Assembly (NCBI RefSeq): GCF_000499845.2
Contig: NC_023758.2
Span: 21,001,285 to 21,065,284 of the forward strand
DNA from: Phaseolus vulgaris
Lineage: Eukaryota > Streptophyta > Magnoliopsida > Fabales > Fabaceae
DNA: 64,000 bases
Reading direction: 5' to 3'
In this document: positions 1 through 29,174 of the stretch, piece by piece
How the letters are laid out: every line of letters begins with the position of its first letter
Numbering within the stretch: position 1 is the first letter of the stretch
Notes under the pieces: model-generated
The model's database searches: none
What the model was told of the DNA's origin: nothing
The model's input: the letters and a program-made list of their open reading frames with translations, nothing else
Translations under genes and position numbers: made by a program

Positions 1-529
1 TTGTGATGTTATGGGGAATTCAATGTGAAAAGAACACACATTTCCTCCTCATCAATGCCAAATAACAATGAAGAAATATAATTGTATGAATTTCAAAATA
101 AATTAAGGGTGTTTTAGTAATTTAAAATGAGAACAAGTATGATGACAAGAAGAAGATGAATATGTACATATTCATTCTCGTTCTTCTATCCAATTTAAAA
201 AATAAGGTATTACTCATACTTATACCTATGTTTAGTTAATATGGTTATTCCTTGTTAACATTAGAATAGGTACATGTTTATTTATTGTCCCTAGTCAAAA
301 TGTTCACTAATATGGATGGAGTTTACCATATTATAAAATTTGGTTTAACTACAAAAAAAATAATTAAAAATTTATTAATGAGTCTAATAGGTTTAATCAA
401 CCTAGAACATCTAATGAGTCTTTATCTATATTCGCACATGAGTGACCTTTGTTAGAATTCTTAACACGTCTTATAGTGTTTGTTATCATCAAAACTTATA
501 AACTCTCTTATCACGAGTTTGACTAATGG
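1..529. other. AT-rich spacer, nothing recognised
   Basis: I see no gene or clear repeat here. It lies upstream of the decayed LINE remnant and may include the degenerate 5' part of that element, but no conserved motif supports this. Confidence 0.4.
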
Positions 530-2095
530 GTGATAGAACGTCTAGTGGATATTGAACCGTCTAGCATCTTAACAAGTGACCCTGATCGTAAATGTTTTAG
601 ATTATCTTTTTACAATGCTTGTTGGAATATCATTATGAATGATGTTCATGTAGTTGAGACAAATTTTTGCTCAAAATTGGGTTTTGTCTATATGAATTCT
701 AATGTGATTTCTTTGGTCTTAAGGTTATGGGGAATGTTCCATTAAGGACTTTAGGCCTATTGTGGTTGTTAATTTCATATTTAAGATTGTTTCTAAGTTT
801 TAGCGTAGAGGTTTATTAAGATTTCTGCTAGAATCATTTCCCCTAATCAAAATGGTTTTGTTAAGGGGAGGAGTATTAAATATTGTATTTTCATTACTTT
901 TAAGGCAATAAATTTATTGAACAAAAAAATTAAGTGAGTAATGTGACTATAAAAATTGACATTAAAAAAGCTTTTGATACTTTGAATTGGAACATTTTCA
1001 TTGCAAGTTTTGCGACATTTCAGTTTTAGTAGGATTTTCATTAATTAGATTCATGCAATTCTCAAATATGCTTTTTTGTCTATCAAAGTTAATGGGAATT
1101 CGGTTGGATTTTTTCCTTGTAAGAGGGGCTTCAAATAAAGTGATCCTTTATCTTTTCTTCTTTTCTACCTTGCTAAGAAGGTGCTTGGTAAGGGCTTTTC
1201 TCTTATAGTTCATAATAACCAAATCCTCTCTCTTTGGTTGGTTCTAAAGAGATGGCGTTTCTATTTTGTATGTCAATGATAAATTTTATTTCACAAACTA
1301 TCAAGCGGCATACTCTTTCAATTTAATGTCTTTTTTGCAGGCCTATGGTTCTATATTTGGCCAATGGATGAATGCTTGCAAGAGTTTGTTTTTTAGTGCT
1401 AATGATTCTAGTGTCTTTAATTTGGTGTAAGGAAAATTTGGAGGATGAGGAATCTAGATTCCAATACCACATTACCATGGATTTTGCCATTAATTTTGTT
1501 AAAACTCATATTAGAATATCAGTAACCTTTCAAATGAAAAATGCATAGTAATATATCTAACTTTTCTATTTTTGAAATATTTTGGCATCACCACTAGATC
1601 CTCTAAAGCTTCTAATCCATTACAAGTGATTTGAAAAACTATTGATGTGAGGTGGATCAAGGTGAATACGGATGGGGTTGCTAAAGTCTCTCTCAATTTT
1701 ACGGCTTGTTCTAGAATTTATAAAGATAGTAGAGGAGAGTATAATTGAGGGTTTGACCTTTTAAAGGATTCAAAATTCTTGTTGTGTGAGAGCTATGAGT
1801 ATGATTCTTGCAATTGAACATGCTAAGAATATTGAGTTTACAATACTTTGGCTTGAGACTTATTAATCTTTGCTTTGTCAAACTTTTACTTCTAGTGGTT
1901 TGATCATTGACCTATTAGGGAGAAATGGAGAAAGTGTCTCAAGATTTGTGAGAGCATTGATTTTATGGTCACTTACATTTTCAGGGAAGGGAACTAGTAT
2001 ATTGATAAACTTGCTAACATGGGACTTGATAATAAGTTTTACTGGTATGACACTTTACCAATTTATATTATTTTGGATTTCTTCATAACAAACAC
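530..2095 (+). mobile_element. Decayed LINE (non-LTR retrotransposon): RT and RNase H remnants
   Basis: Pieces of a plant L1-type pol can be read in shifting plus-strand frames. The motif SPNQNGFVKGRSI-like is visible around 840-880. A stretch resembling KKAFDTLNW follows at about 965-990, and FSLIVHNNQI-like residues at about 1195-1220. An RNase H-like segment (KVNTDGVAK near 1660-1685, then REGN...DKLANMG near 1985-2025) closes the element, as in plant LINEs that carry a C-terminal RNase H domain. Many stops and frameshifts show that it is dead. Both borders are approximate, and I found neither a poly-A tail nor target duplications. The family call comes from motif memory and was not tested by a search. 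Confidence 0.72.
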
Positions 2096-4196
2096 AATCT
2101 CCCTCTTTTTAAGTTGTAGTAGGGAATGATTTGTTTCTCATTGTATAGATTTTGGTTTAGTATCCCATGTTTTGTACACATTTTTCTTTTTATAATAGTT
2201 TCATGTGATCGCAGATAATTGATGGATCATAAAGTGTTAGTCTAACTAATAAGCCAAAATTTATAATAATGATTAACATGGACCCTTATATATAAAAAAA
2301 ATAAAAATATGTAATGAGTAATGAGAATACCTATAAATTACAATTTATTATAATTTAATATTATTGTCAAATACCCAACTACATACTTTACTTTTTAAGT
2401 ATTTATTTTAATTATGTTTAGACATAAAACGTTTGTACAAGGCTTTTAATCTTTCTTTTTCTTTTTCATATTACATTAACTAAAACAATATAAGTTTTAA
2501 GTTTAAATGAACATAATTATATTTAACCCAAATTTGAAAGACTAAAACATATTGAAATCTTTTTAAAATAGTGAATTCATTTAAAAATGATAAAGAAAGT
2601 CTAAAATATAATTAATTACTTCTTACACATTCGTAATTTTTCTCAGATTATCATGGAGTATAGGAAAAGTCCAAATTATCATTAGCTTAGAATTGTAAAA
2701 TTTAGAATACATTTTAAAATTATAAACTTCAAAATGCATTTTAAATCTAAAAATATATTTCATATTACAAAATTTCAAAATTTCTTCCAAAAATGATATA
2801 ATTTAAAATTAATTTTTTTCAGACAATCCATAAATTTATTTATTTTTTCTCCATGAAAAGAAGGTTATCGAATTTGTTGATGGTTTGAGAATATGGTCCA
2901 GAGCCAGTTGGTGTCTTTTCAGTTTGAACAATTTCCTTAAGAGCTAAAATACAAGCAATCATTCAGATTTTCTTCACGTCTCTTCTCTTCACAATTAACT
3001 TTGATACTAAAAACTTAACAATAAGGGTCACCACTGAAAATAAAATAAAAAACATTTAAGGTTTTTCCATAATGGGTACATACGAGCTGGGAAAGAAATG
3101 TTCATGAATGGAAGAGAGCGATTAGGTGACGAAGAGGAAGGCTAGAAAGAGGTGTTGTTCCATCAACACCCTATTCCGACGGCCAATGAGGCACAATTGC
3201 ATAATGTGCCACCTTCATTGCCAGAATTTGGAATCTCCACACACTACACTACGACGCCATTATTCATTCATGGAATTCAACTATCATTGGTTTCCAATGC
3301 AACAATTGTCCTAATTATCAACTATAATTTTTTATCTACATCCTACCTATCAACTATAATTTCATTAACTACGAATAAACACTCAATCCAACAATTAATA
3401 CTAAATTCAAAAGTCATTAATTTAATTCCATGTAAGATAATTACTCAGATAGAGATTATTACAAATAATATCAATTATAAACAAACTATATCATAATCGA
3501 ATTGTAGAATTTGAACTGCTACACTCTTAAATTGCTAAACCCAACAGTAAACACTCAATTTGATAATTTAATTTGAAAATGTTACAGATAAACCAATCCA
3601 AAATATCCCAACCTCGGATAACTTTAACCTTTTCACACTTGCATGAAGATGCATGAACTATGGACATGTAGAGAGTAATTGGGGTTCCAAAATTTGGCAT
3701 GCTAAGGAATCTACTAGACATCCTGCCTACGCTATTGCCACCATGCTTTTACGAGGTTCATGTTTTTTTCCAACAAAAATATCAATATCGTTGTGTATAA
3801 CAATAAATAATGTAAATACATGATAAAAAATTATGTCCGTTACATATCTTGACAATCTTTTTCAGATTACGACAAAAATACATTTCTATGGTGTAAATTG
3901 TCATAATTTTATCGATATATAGAATGACGGAAGGTAATTTATGGGCTTACTTCACCAATTGCTGCCTGCAATTTCACAAACCAAAAATAAAATTTGAGAA
4001 AAAATTAATTAGCGAAAACATTTTCCTTTCATACTTCATTTGTAATATTGTTAGGAGATTTTACATAATCAAATACAACAAATTATGAATTGAACTATAC
4101 AAATTTACTATTAAAGATGTGCACATGAAAAGAGAAGACATCTTCGGGAGAAATTAAATACCGAAAAACATCTTCCACCGCTTGAATCTTTGACTG
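2096..4196. other. Intergenic AT-rich DNA downstream of PEX1
   Basis: This stretch lies between the LINE remnant and the last PEX1 exon. It contains a few ORFs of 60-114 codons (for example 3152-3496 on the plus strand) with no motif I recognise and biased composition. The part nearest 4197 should hold the PEX1 3' UTR and poly-A site, which I cannot place. Confidence 0.4.
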
Positions 4197-20673
<16,477 letters not shown>

Positions 20674-22890
20674 CGGATCGAATGCAATTAGGTAAATACC
20701 ACACAATTGCTCACCAAAACACACATATTATTATTCACTTTCTCATTCCAGTGCGCCAAAACTATGTCCCAGTCTCTCTTTAAGCTAAATTATTATATTT
20801 TACGAGTTTAATTAAGTTTTAAGCTCTTAAGATATTTTTAATTAAGTACATTTGTTATTTTCGGTGTTTAAAATTTATATTTTTTATTATTTAATTTTTT
20901 TTATTGTGAACTAGGATGACCTTATTATTATCTTGCATCACCATTGTTTATTTGTCTTCACATAATAAAAACGACATAATTAAAGTTTTAAGTTTTAAAT
21001 TTGATTCAGTATATGAAATATTTGTATTTCTCTATTCAGTCTTTGTTGTTTGATTTTATTATCAAGTTAAGAGTCACAAATGCAACACCATAAACTTTGA
21101 TAAGAATAAAAATAAATATTTAGAATCTAAATATTTTCATAAAGCATGACATACAAATATTTAGAATCTTAATTATCTTTATAAAACATCACATCGTTTC
21201 ATGTCATGTGAGATTGATTTAATGTTTGTTTTAGTATTTAATTAAAAAAATATAAATCTTTATAAAAATAATTAAGATTTTGGAATTTTAACTTTATTAT
21301 TGTCTAAGTTGGTGTTTGTGATATTGTATTTAATATTTCAAAATCAAAGAGTTCTATTATTTTCTTTTACGACAAAATCAAAAGGATACTTAATAAAAAA
21401 AAGTATAAAAATTTAAATACTCAATAAAATGAGGGATTTAAAATTTAATTATATTATTTTTTATTTTCTGTGTAAAAACATATAAACAATAATTGTAGGG
21501 ACTTAATTCATAAATATAAACATTTTGAAAACTTAATAAGACAAAATATTTTAATAAAAAATCAATTAAAAATACTTAAATTTGTGAAATATTTAAAATT
21601 TACTTAGATGTGATATATATTTATTCTAAGATAACACATTTTTCTAATGTAATATATTGGATACAATTTAAAAGAAAATATTTTTTTTGTGGTTTTTCAT
21701 GTAGATTAACCATAAAAAATTAATTTAAATTATTTAAAGATAGCATAAAAGACTTTGTTAATCATACTAAAAGCAACAAATATCAACGAAGCAATTAAAT
21801 TCTAATAAAAAATATTTTTATACTCAAATTTATAAAAGATGGTTGAATTAAATGTAAATATAAAATGTAGATTATATAAATAAATTCTTAAAGATAATTT
21901 TGTAATAAAGTGAATGGAAAGAAATTAAAAATGGTTTGATGAAAAGACGGAAATATTGGAATTAAACCATTAATGACAAGTCACTTTTAGCTCAATTTAA
22001 ATAAATTGTTTAGAGTGTGATAAAAAAATATCATAAAGAAAGTTACTATTGTATTTCAACCGTTTATAAGGTTAAGTATTAATAGTGTTCTTACAAAATT
22101 AATTTCAACAAAAAAAAAAAGGATGTTAGCAACGTTTTTAGTATTTATATGTAATTTAAACTCTTCTATTTTTCTTATTGAATGATGATTTTATATAAGC
22201 ACACAAGTAAAAAGTTGTTGCAAATATTTTTTTGGCCGTTAAGAAGCTTCACATTCTTTTTGAACGTTTTCTTTGTCTTATGAGCTTGCATGTGAAAGTT
22301 GCATTAAACACCCTTCATGCATGTATTAAATGTTCTTATCTTCTTTAAGCAATATACTGACTCGGTGTACTTATCTCTTCTTAGACAAAGTGTCTTTGCT
22401 TAACTTGTGAAAAACATAGAGTCATACGAAACAGATAGTCTTTTCCATGTTGACAAAGCATGCACTTGGAATTGTTGAAGTAAAGTAGTTTTAGCTCATT
22501 TTTCCAATAGATCATTGATTTTATGTAAGTTTTATCGAATCCTCTTTGTTAGAGGTAAGAAACAAACATTCTCTGCAACATAGAATAAACTATAGAGATA
22601 TTCTTGAAGACGATATTAGCTTAAAACTATGCAAATATCGTTTGAGCATTAAAATGTTTACCATACGTAAAAATAAGACTGCACAATATTAAATAATCTG
22701 ACACACAAACTACTTATATCTTTCATTATCTATTGTTTGAAAAAAACTTGTGTCTTATAGACGAAACATTACCATGTTTTATGTTTTATTGTTTTTAGCA
22801 TTTAATCAAAATCATGGATGTTAGACTTTTCTCTAACAAGTTCCTTCATCACTTTTGGAATCAAAATTCCTAATATTTTTTAGTTTAAGA
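20674..22890. other. AT-rich intergenic DNA upstream of PEX1
   Basis: This is the presumed PEX1 promoter side (20674 upward), followed by very AT-rich sequence with no ORF above 60 codons. I see no gene and no clear repeat family. I did not identify a convincing TATA box within the first 150 bases. Confidence 0.4.
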
Positions 22891-23110
22891 TAAAACATTA
22901 AAACTTCAAAAAGATCAAAATACGATATGTTGAGTTTTCTATATCATAAGGAGTATCATTTAGAATAGCCTTACATAAATCATATTTTGTAAATAAAAAT
23001 TTGTGATTTGAATTAGAATTCAACATAATTATGATCATTTCTTGTAATGACATGTTTTTCCTCTCTACTACACCATTTTTAACACTTATATGCAATTAAG
23101 ACTTGATAAA
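22891..23110 (-). mobile_element. Ty1/copia integrase remnant
   Basis: The minus strand encodes NGVVERKN followed by SLQEM, the hallmark phrase of the copia integrase core (normally NGVVERKNRTLQEMARTML). Further on, a phrase ILNDTPYD resembles the downstream integrase region. The surroundings are too decayed to follow the rest of the element. Confidence 0.68.
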
Positions 23111-24093
23111 TAAACAATGAACAATACAATTTGCATACACTTATATAATTTAATTCTTAAAAATCTTCAGAGTACTTAAAGTAATCATCTTTTATATGAC
23201 TTGTAAAAGAGATTTTATATTTGTAAATCTTTCACGTGTGTGAAGTTATATGCTTAAACTCGGGGGATGGGGGTAGAATTGGATGCAACCTAGGTTACAA
23301 TTGAACTATTATAAAAATAAAGTGTTCATCGTCTATTTCTATTACTTGCAATTATTTCTCTCAATTATCTTCAAAATCTTTTAGAAATTCCTTTGTAAAC
23401 TTGTATGTAGACCCATTAGAAGACCTTTTTTAAACACTTAATAGACTTTAATTGCAAAAATCTTCCAATTATAACTCTATTAAATTTCTCTTTCAATAGT
23501 TAACTTCCTTTTTCAAGCCTTTTCAAGCAAGGTACACAATCTCTCCAAGCTATACAACAAGAAATTATTAATGTACAAAGTCCACACTCAAAGAAATGAA
23601 TACGAAATTATACATTCCTTACTTCAAGAGATAACTTCACAATAGGGAATGGTTTACAATATAGACCCCTTTTTATCAAATTTGTTTGGAAGACAAACTA
23701 AACTTTAGGAACTTAAAGACTTTTTCAACACTTTTCTCATACATGTGAGGTCCATTAGTTGTATATTGGAAGCTTAGTCTCTTTCATGTTGTAGTGCTTC
23801 CTTATATAAACGTCTAGACAAGACCGTTGTAGGTCGTGTGCATAGAGTATCATGGATCAGAGCTTTTTAGAGGTTCATGACATTTTATTGTCATCCTCTT
23901 TTATGTAGTATGATGAAATGTATAAACCACTTTCCTTATCTTTGAGATGTTTGTACATCACTGACAATGTCTAATTTAGCTTACAAACAATGATAAATGG
24001 TACTTTGTTCAAAGTCTTCCTTGGGAAGCATTTTTAGTAAGCTCAGACAATGTGATATTGTAATGCATTTAGTATTAGGTATTATTTTAGTAC

Positions 24094-24905
24094 GATCAAT
24101 ATAGTCTCACATCATTCAAGAGTCGAGGCCAAGGATAGTGTATATACCTTTCTTCCTTAACCCACCAAGGCGTCTTTTAAGGACAAAACCGTGACGGAGC
24201 TCAAAAACTCCAAAGCGGACAATACCTCAGATCATTTGATTGTCCTAGCAATGTTATCTTAATGAAATTGAGGTTGGAACATTAGCATCTTCTGTGGGGA
24301 CGAAAATGTTCCCTTAGCCCCTCAACTAGGGGAAATCCATTCCCCTTAGATCTTGACTGGGGGGTTTGTTCTGGTACACCCAATATAGTCCCACATTGTT
24401 TAGGAGTTGAGGTCAATGGTAGTTTATATACCTTCCTCCCTTAACCCACCGAGGCGCCTTTTAAGGATAAAACCGTGATGGAGCTCTGAGCTCCAAAGCG
24501 TACAATACCTCAAATGCGGTGATTGACCCTAGGGATGTTATCTCAACGAAGTTGAGGTCGGAACATTGGCGTCATCTGTGGGGATGAAAAGGTCTCTTAG
24601 CCCCTCAACTAGGGGGAATCCGTTCCCCTTAGACCTCGACTAGGGGGCTTGTTCCGGTATGTCCAATATAGTCTCACATTGCTTAGGAGTCGAGGCTAAT
24701 GGCAGTTTAAATACACTTTCCTCCCTTACCCCATTTAGGCACCTTTTAAGGATAAAACCGTGATAGAGTTCTGAGCTCCAAAGGGAACAATACCTCAAAT
24801 GCGGTGGTTGACTCTAGCGATGCTATCTCAACAAACTTGAGGTCGGAACATTGGTGTCCACTGTCGGGGTCTGGTAAAACTTTTCCACATGACCACCATA
24901 ACAAG
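24094..24905 (+). repeat. Tandem array of ~283-bp units with LTR/PBS-like ends
   Basis: Three head-to-tail units begin at about 24094, 24376 and 24659, each starting with a phrase like CAATATAGTCTCACATT. Each contains a TTTATATACC-like box and CTTTTAAGGA(C/T)AAAACCGTGA. Each then passes through TTGGCGTCATCTGTGGGGA or a variant, which resembles a gypsy primer-binding site. The last unit ends CACTGTCGGGG just before the gag-like ORF at 24924. The array appears to be the multiplied 5' LTR/leader of the following gypsy element. A further partial unit occurs at about 31430-31650. Confidence 0.7.
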
Positions 24906-24923
24906 TAAACGTACCTTGTCAAC

Positions 24924-25143
24924 ATGAGATCTTCACAAAACAACATGACCACCCAACTTGAGGCTATCCTTCAAAAGAACGAGGAAAGCATGCAAAAGGC
25001 AATGGAGAAAGTCCTCGGAAAAATGCATGACAAGATTAAAAGGCATATAGCATCCCTGAAAGAGCAACATGTGATGGAAGCTGAACAAAACCGATCTGAG
25101 ATACAAGTTTTACAAGATCTTTTGGTGGCAAGAAATGGTGACC
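24924..25143 (+). pseudogene. Gypsy gag N-terminus, copy 1 (interrupted)
   Basis: An open frame begins MRSSQNNMTTQLEAI and encodes a charged, coiled-coil-rich segment (EKVLGKMHDKIKRHIASLK and on). A near-identical segment recurs at about 27990-28140, in the second gag copy. The reading is cut at 25144 by a solo LTR flanked by TGACC and resumes at 26124. Past the cut the frame is only LTR sequence, so the apparent ORF end at 25202 has no meaning for the gag. Confidence 0.75.
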
Positions 25144-26123
25144 TGATGAGAATCAAAAAGATGTTATCAATAGACAAAATGGACAAGGGCCAAAGCATTT
25201 AAAGTTCTTCTTATTAGTCTTTGCAAAAGATGAGGCCCAAGCCCAAAGCCCAAGCCCAAGAAGCCCAAGTCCAAACAATGAGGGGCAAGGCCAAGCATTA
25301 AATAAAAGAGCATCATTTGAATGACTCTTGTAGGAGGTGTGGATATTAAATAAATAGGTGTGAATGTATTAGAGAGAGTCACTTTGTCCATGTGACTTAG
25401 TAGGGGGGTGTAGGTGTAGTTTTTAGGAGGTGTCATAGTAGAAAAAGGTCACACCTCCCATGTGACTTGTTTTTGGTGGGAATTTCAAATGAGTTTTATT
25501 TGAAAATTCCCACCTATTTTTCAGCACCTCTAGGCTATAAATAAATGTGCTTAGCTTGTACAATGCAGATTGGAATTTTATAGTAGAGAGACTATACTCA
25601 ATTTTGGAGAGAATTTGTGAGTTTTGAGTCTTCCTCTTCTTTGCCTTATCTTGTGAGCTATGGTGAGCTTCAAGTGGTGGCACTCCATCACTTATCTTGG
25701 TTCAAGGTTCCAAGTGGCGTGAATGGCTTCTTCCAATTCTCAAAATCCAGCAAGCATCTTCTTCTATAAGTGTTCTTCTTCCCTTTTCTTCAATTTTCCA
25801 TTCGGTAGTTTTGATTCCTAGAGTTTACTTCTTTTTCTACCGTTTAATTTTGTGTTTCCAGCATTGTGTTCTTAATTCTGTTTTGGTTCGGTAGCTATCT
25901 TTTAAATTCTGTCCAGTTTTAATTCTTGTTCTTCTTTCCTTTTGTTTTGATTCAATTTGACAATACATGGACTTCCATATGAGTCTTGGTTGGTGCTTAG
26001 TTTTGGTGAGCTCTTGAATTTAGAACATTGATCCAATTCTAAAGTAAAGTGCCTTTCAAATCCAGCTCAAGTTGTTCCTAAGAATGTCAAGAATCATGTG
26101 TTCTTGTAGTTACATTCACATCA
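25144..26123 (+). mobile_element. Solo LTR, family A (980 bp), TSD TGACC
   Basis: The element runs from TGATGAGAATC to TTCACATCA and is bounded by TGACC at 25139-25143 and again at 26124-26128. It contains a TATA-type box GGCTATAAATAAATG near 25532 and a run of AAGCCCAAG repeats near 25232-25272. Related LTRs occur at 54577-55674 (inverted) and about 56130-56985. No internal region is attached, as expected after recombination between two LTRs. The exact duplication and restored gag reading make both borders firm. Confidence 0.92.
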
Positions 26124-26150
26124 TGACCATACTTGGACTGGTAGGAACCC

Positions 26151-27118
26151 GGATGGCAAAGCCCCCAACCATACACAACCACATAATAAGGAGGATGAAG
26201 ACCTAGAGGTTGTTTATGGATTTATTTGCACATATGGGTCTAATTGGGATTTTATTTATTTATTTTTGTAGGCCCAATCAAGAGGACAACTCTAGGGTGA
26301 AGGAATGTACAAACATATCCAAGTCATCAAAATATAAACTAGAGTTTTAATCAGAAGAACACAAGAAGACTGAGTTTCATCTGACTAGTCAACATCATTT
26401 TTGAGCCAAACTTTAATTTAAATAAATTGTATAAAGTTGTTTAGGATTTCATGGGCCATGTATTGAGACTAGTAGCATAAAATAATTGGACCAAATATTT
26501 GGGCCAAGTAGCATAGATTTTTTGGGTTTGTATTTGGGCCAATAGTAAAATAGGTCTAGTTAGCATTAAAAGTGACTAGCTAGGGTAACAATTGGGCTTC
26601 TTTGAGCCCAATGTAACCCTAAAACATCTAGGGTATATTAGAGGAAGAAAATTACCTTGGCATAAAGCACATAGACGTCCACATGGCAACTTAGGAGTGA
26701 AGATGATTTAGCATGGAAGGTGTGAGCTAAACATAGAAAGTATGACTCCACATGACACCTTCTTATGGGAGAGTTTTATTTTGAATTTTCAAATTTTGGC
26801 TCCAAAATGTTCAACCATCTCTCCTATAAATTGAGGTGTTTGTCTCATGAATTAATAAGATCAATATATGAGTGAATTGTTGCCAAGTTTGCAAACTTTC
26901 TCACTCCCTTGTCTAGACACTCTATGATAGACACCTTGGTCTTCTCTTTTACCTCTCCAAGTGATATGGTCCAACCAATCACTCTCCCTACCTCTCATGC
27001 ACCTTCAAGGAAACCATAGCTCCATTGGAGCCCTCCTTGTTCCATCTCATTCATTAAGCTTTTGCCAACTCCAACAAATATCCAAGAAATCCAATCAGAC
27101 ATGAAGGTAACACCATCA
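26151..27118 (+). mobile_element. Solo LTR, family B (968 bp), TSD AACCC
   Basis: The borders are set by AACCC at 26146-26150 and 27119-27123. The element starts GGATGGCAAAG, with the first base changed from the usual T, and ends ACCATCA. A second copy of the same family lies at 40439-41402 and starts TGATGGCAGAG. A TATA-type box CTCCTATAAATTGAGG is near 26819-26834. It sits only 22 bp beyond the family A solo LTR's right target duplication, within the same gag. Confidence 0.92.
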
Positions 27119-27990
27119 AACCCTACCCAGTATATGCCAGAGTCCCAATAGTTATCGCTTGAGCCATCTATTCAACAAGAACATACTTGTTCTTACAATA
27201 TACTCAAAGTTCATCCAGGAAGGAGACTCTTTATGCTCCGACTCCAATATCATCTTGGAGGGCGACCAATTATGCTCTGACTCCAATACCATCGTGGAGG
27301 GAAACTCGAGGACACGGGAAAATACCATTCAAGGTGGTACCCAATCCTCCTCTCAATGGTCGAGCTTGGAAAAATGCAACAGGACTTCAGACCCTGAGGC
27401 TCACATCAAAGCATACATGACCCAGGTGAACTTGTTCTCAGGGAACATGATCATACATTGCAAACTCTTTCCAACTACGTTGATGGGGGTGGCCTTGGAA
27501 TGATATTATTCCCTGCCTATGAATTCCATTGACTCCTTTAACACACTTTGTGTGCGGTTCTTATCCAGATTTGTTGATTGCAAACCAATAGTTGTGACGT
27601 CCGCTTCGTAGCACAATATGATGCAAGGTGACAAAGAAAGCACATGACAATATATGACACAATTAGCAAAAGCAACATCAAACATTCCTTACCTCCATCC
27701 GGCTGTAGCCATGTACGCCCTACTGATAGGACTTCATTCAGGGAAGTTCTTAGACACCCTTTATGCGAATCCTCCAGCCAACATGGATGAAGTTCACAGC
27801 TGAGCTGCCTGATACATCAACATTGAAGAGAATGTTGATGCAAGAAGAAAAATAATGAAAACCTCGAAAGTTGCCACTTCAGTACAATATCCCAAAAGAA
27901 AGTGAACCGAGAGATATGAAGATTATACTCCCTTAAATACAAGTCAGGACGTGATCTTGCACGAAGCGTGCAACCTCGAATTGGTGCAAC
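27119..27990 (+). pseudogene. Gypsy gag copy 1, central part
   Basis: The plus strand reads DPEAHIKAYMTQVNLFSGNM, then FPTTLMGVALEW and NSIDSFNTL. This is the core of a Ty3/gypsy Retrotrans_gag domain of the Tat-like kind. In-frame stops are present, including TGA after ALE (about 27500). It ends with a phrase CGTGCAACCTCGAATTGGTG, after which the sequence jumps back to the gag coiled-coil region at about 27991. That jump is the tandem duplication joint. Confidence 0.8.
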
Positions 27991-29174
27991 CTCCGAGGCA
28001 ATGGAGAAAGTCCTCAAACAAATGGAGGACAAGTTTGAAAGGGATATAGCATCCTTGAAAGAGCAACACAAGGTGGAAGCTGAACATAATCAAGTTGACA
28101 TACAAGATTTACAAGATCAATTGGTGGCAAAAAATGACGACCATACTCGAATTGGTAGGAATCCTACCCAGTATACGACAGAGTCCCAACAGTATTCGCT
28201 TGAACCATCTATTCAACGATTATGTGCTTCTCCTTACACATATACTCCAAAATCATCCTGGAGGGAGATTTGTTATGCTCCGATTCCAAGATCATCATGG
28301 AGGGAAACTCTGGGACACGAGCAAGAACCATTTAAGACAATACTCAATCCTCCTATCAATGAAACGATGAAAGTCAATCTAGAAGGTTTCCACCTTTTTA
28401 CCTCCAAGTTCACAAGAACTCAACTACCCTGAAAATGGAAATGACCGAGCTTGGAAAAATACAACAGGACTTCAAACCCCGAGGCTTACATCAAAGCATA
28501 CATGATTCAGGTGAACTTGTTCTCGGGGAACATGATCGTACATTGCAAACTCTTTTCAACCACATTGATGAGGGTGGCCTTGGAATGGTATTATTCCTTG
28601 CCCAGGAATTCCATTGACTCCTTTAACACACTATGTGCACGGTTCTTAGCCAAATTCGTTGATTGCAAACCAATAGTTGCGACGTCTACTTCATTGCACA
28701 ATGTGGTGCAAGGTGAAGAAGAAGGTCTGAGAGAATATATGACACGATTTGCAAAAGCAACATCAAACATTCCTAACCTCCATCTAGTTGTAGCCATGCA
28801 TGCCCTATTAATAGGACTTTGTTTAAGGAAGTTCTTAGACACCCTTTATGTGGATCCTCCCGTCAACATGGATGAACTTCGTAGTTGAGTTGCCTGATAC
28901 ATCAACATTGAGGAAAATGTTGATGCAAGAAGAAAAATATTGAAAACCTCCGAAGTTTCCACTTCGGAACAATATCCCACAAGAAAGAGAAATGAGAGAT
29001 TTGAAGATTATACTCCCTTAAATACAAGTCGGGACGAGATCTTGCATGAAGCGTGCAACCTCGGGTTGGTGTAACTTCCGCCTTCGTCAACCAATCATCC
29101 ATCAGCTGACTCGACCAAGAAGTGCAATTATCATCAAAACATGAGCCACATTACAAAAGAATGCTTCAAGGTAC
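27991..29174 (+). pseudogene. Gypsy gag copy 2 (tandem duplicate) with zinc-knuckle remnant
   Basis: This repeats the gag from the coiled coil (EAMEKVLKQMEDK) through the SSWRE repeats and the core (NPEAYIKAYMIQVNLFSGNM, SIDSFNTLCARFLAKFVDCK) to a CNYHQNMSHITKEC segment near 29125-29165. That last segment resembles the atypical zinc finger of Tat-lineage gag. Stops occur near 28431 and 28888. The frame is then interrupted by a solo LTR at 29175. Confidence 0.8.

Noticed and set aside
3152..3496. 114-codon plus-strand ORF downstream of PEX1
   Set aside because: It has no recognisable motif, low-complexity Ile/Thr-rich composition and no splice or homology support.
24094..24905. Repeats considered as a CRISPR-like or satellite array
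   Set aside because: There are only three 283-bp units with promoter and PBS-like content and no spacer pattern. The setting is a plant retrotransposon.
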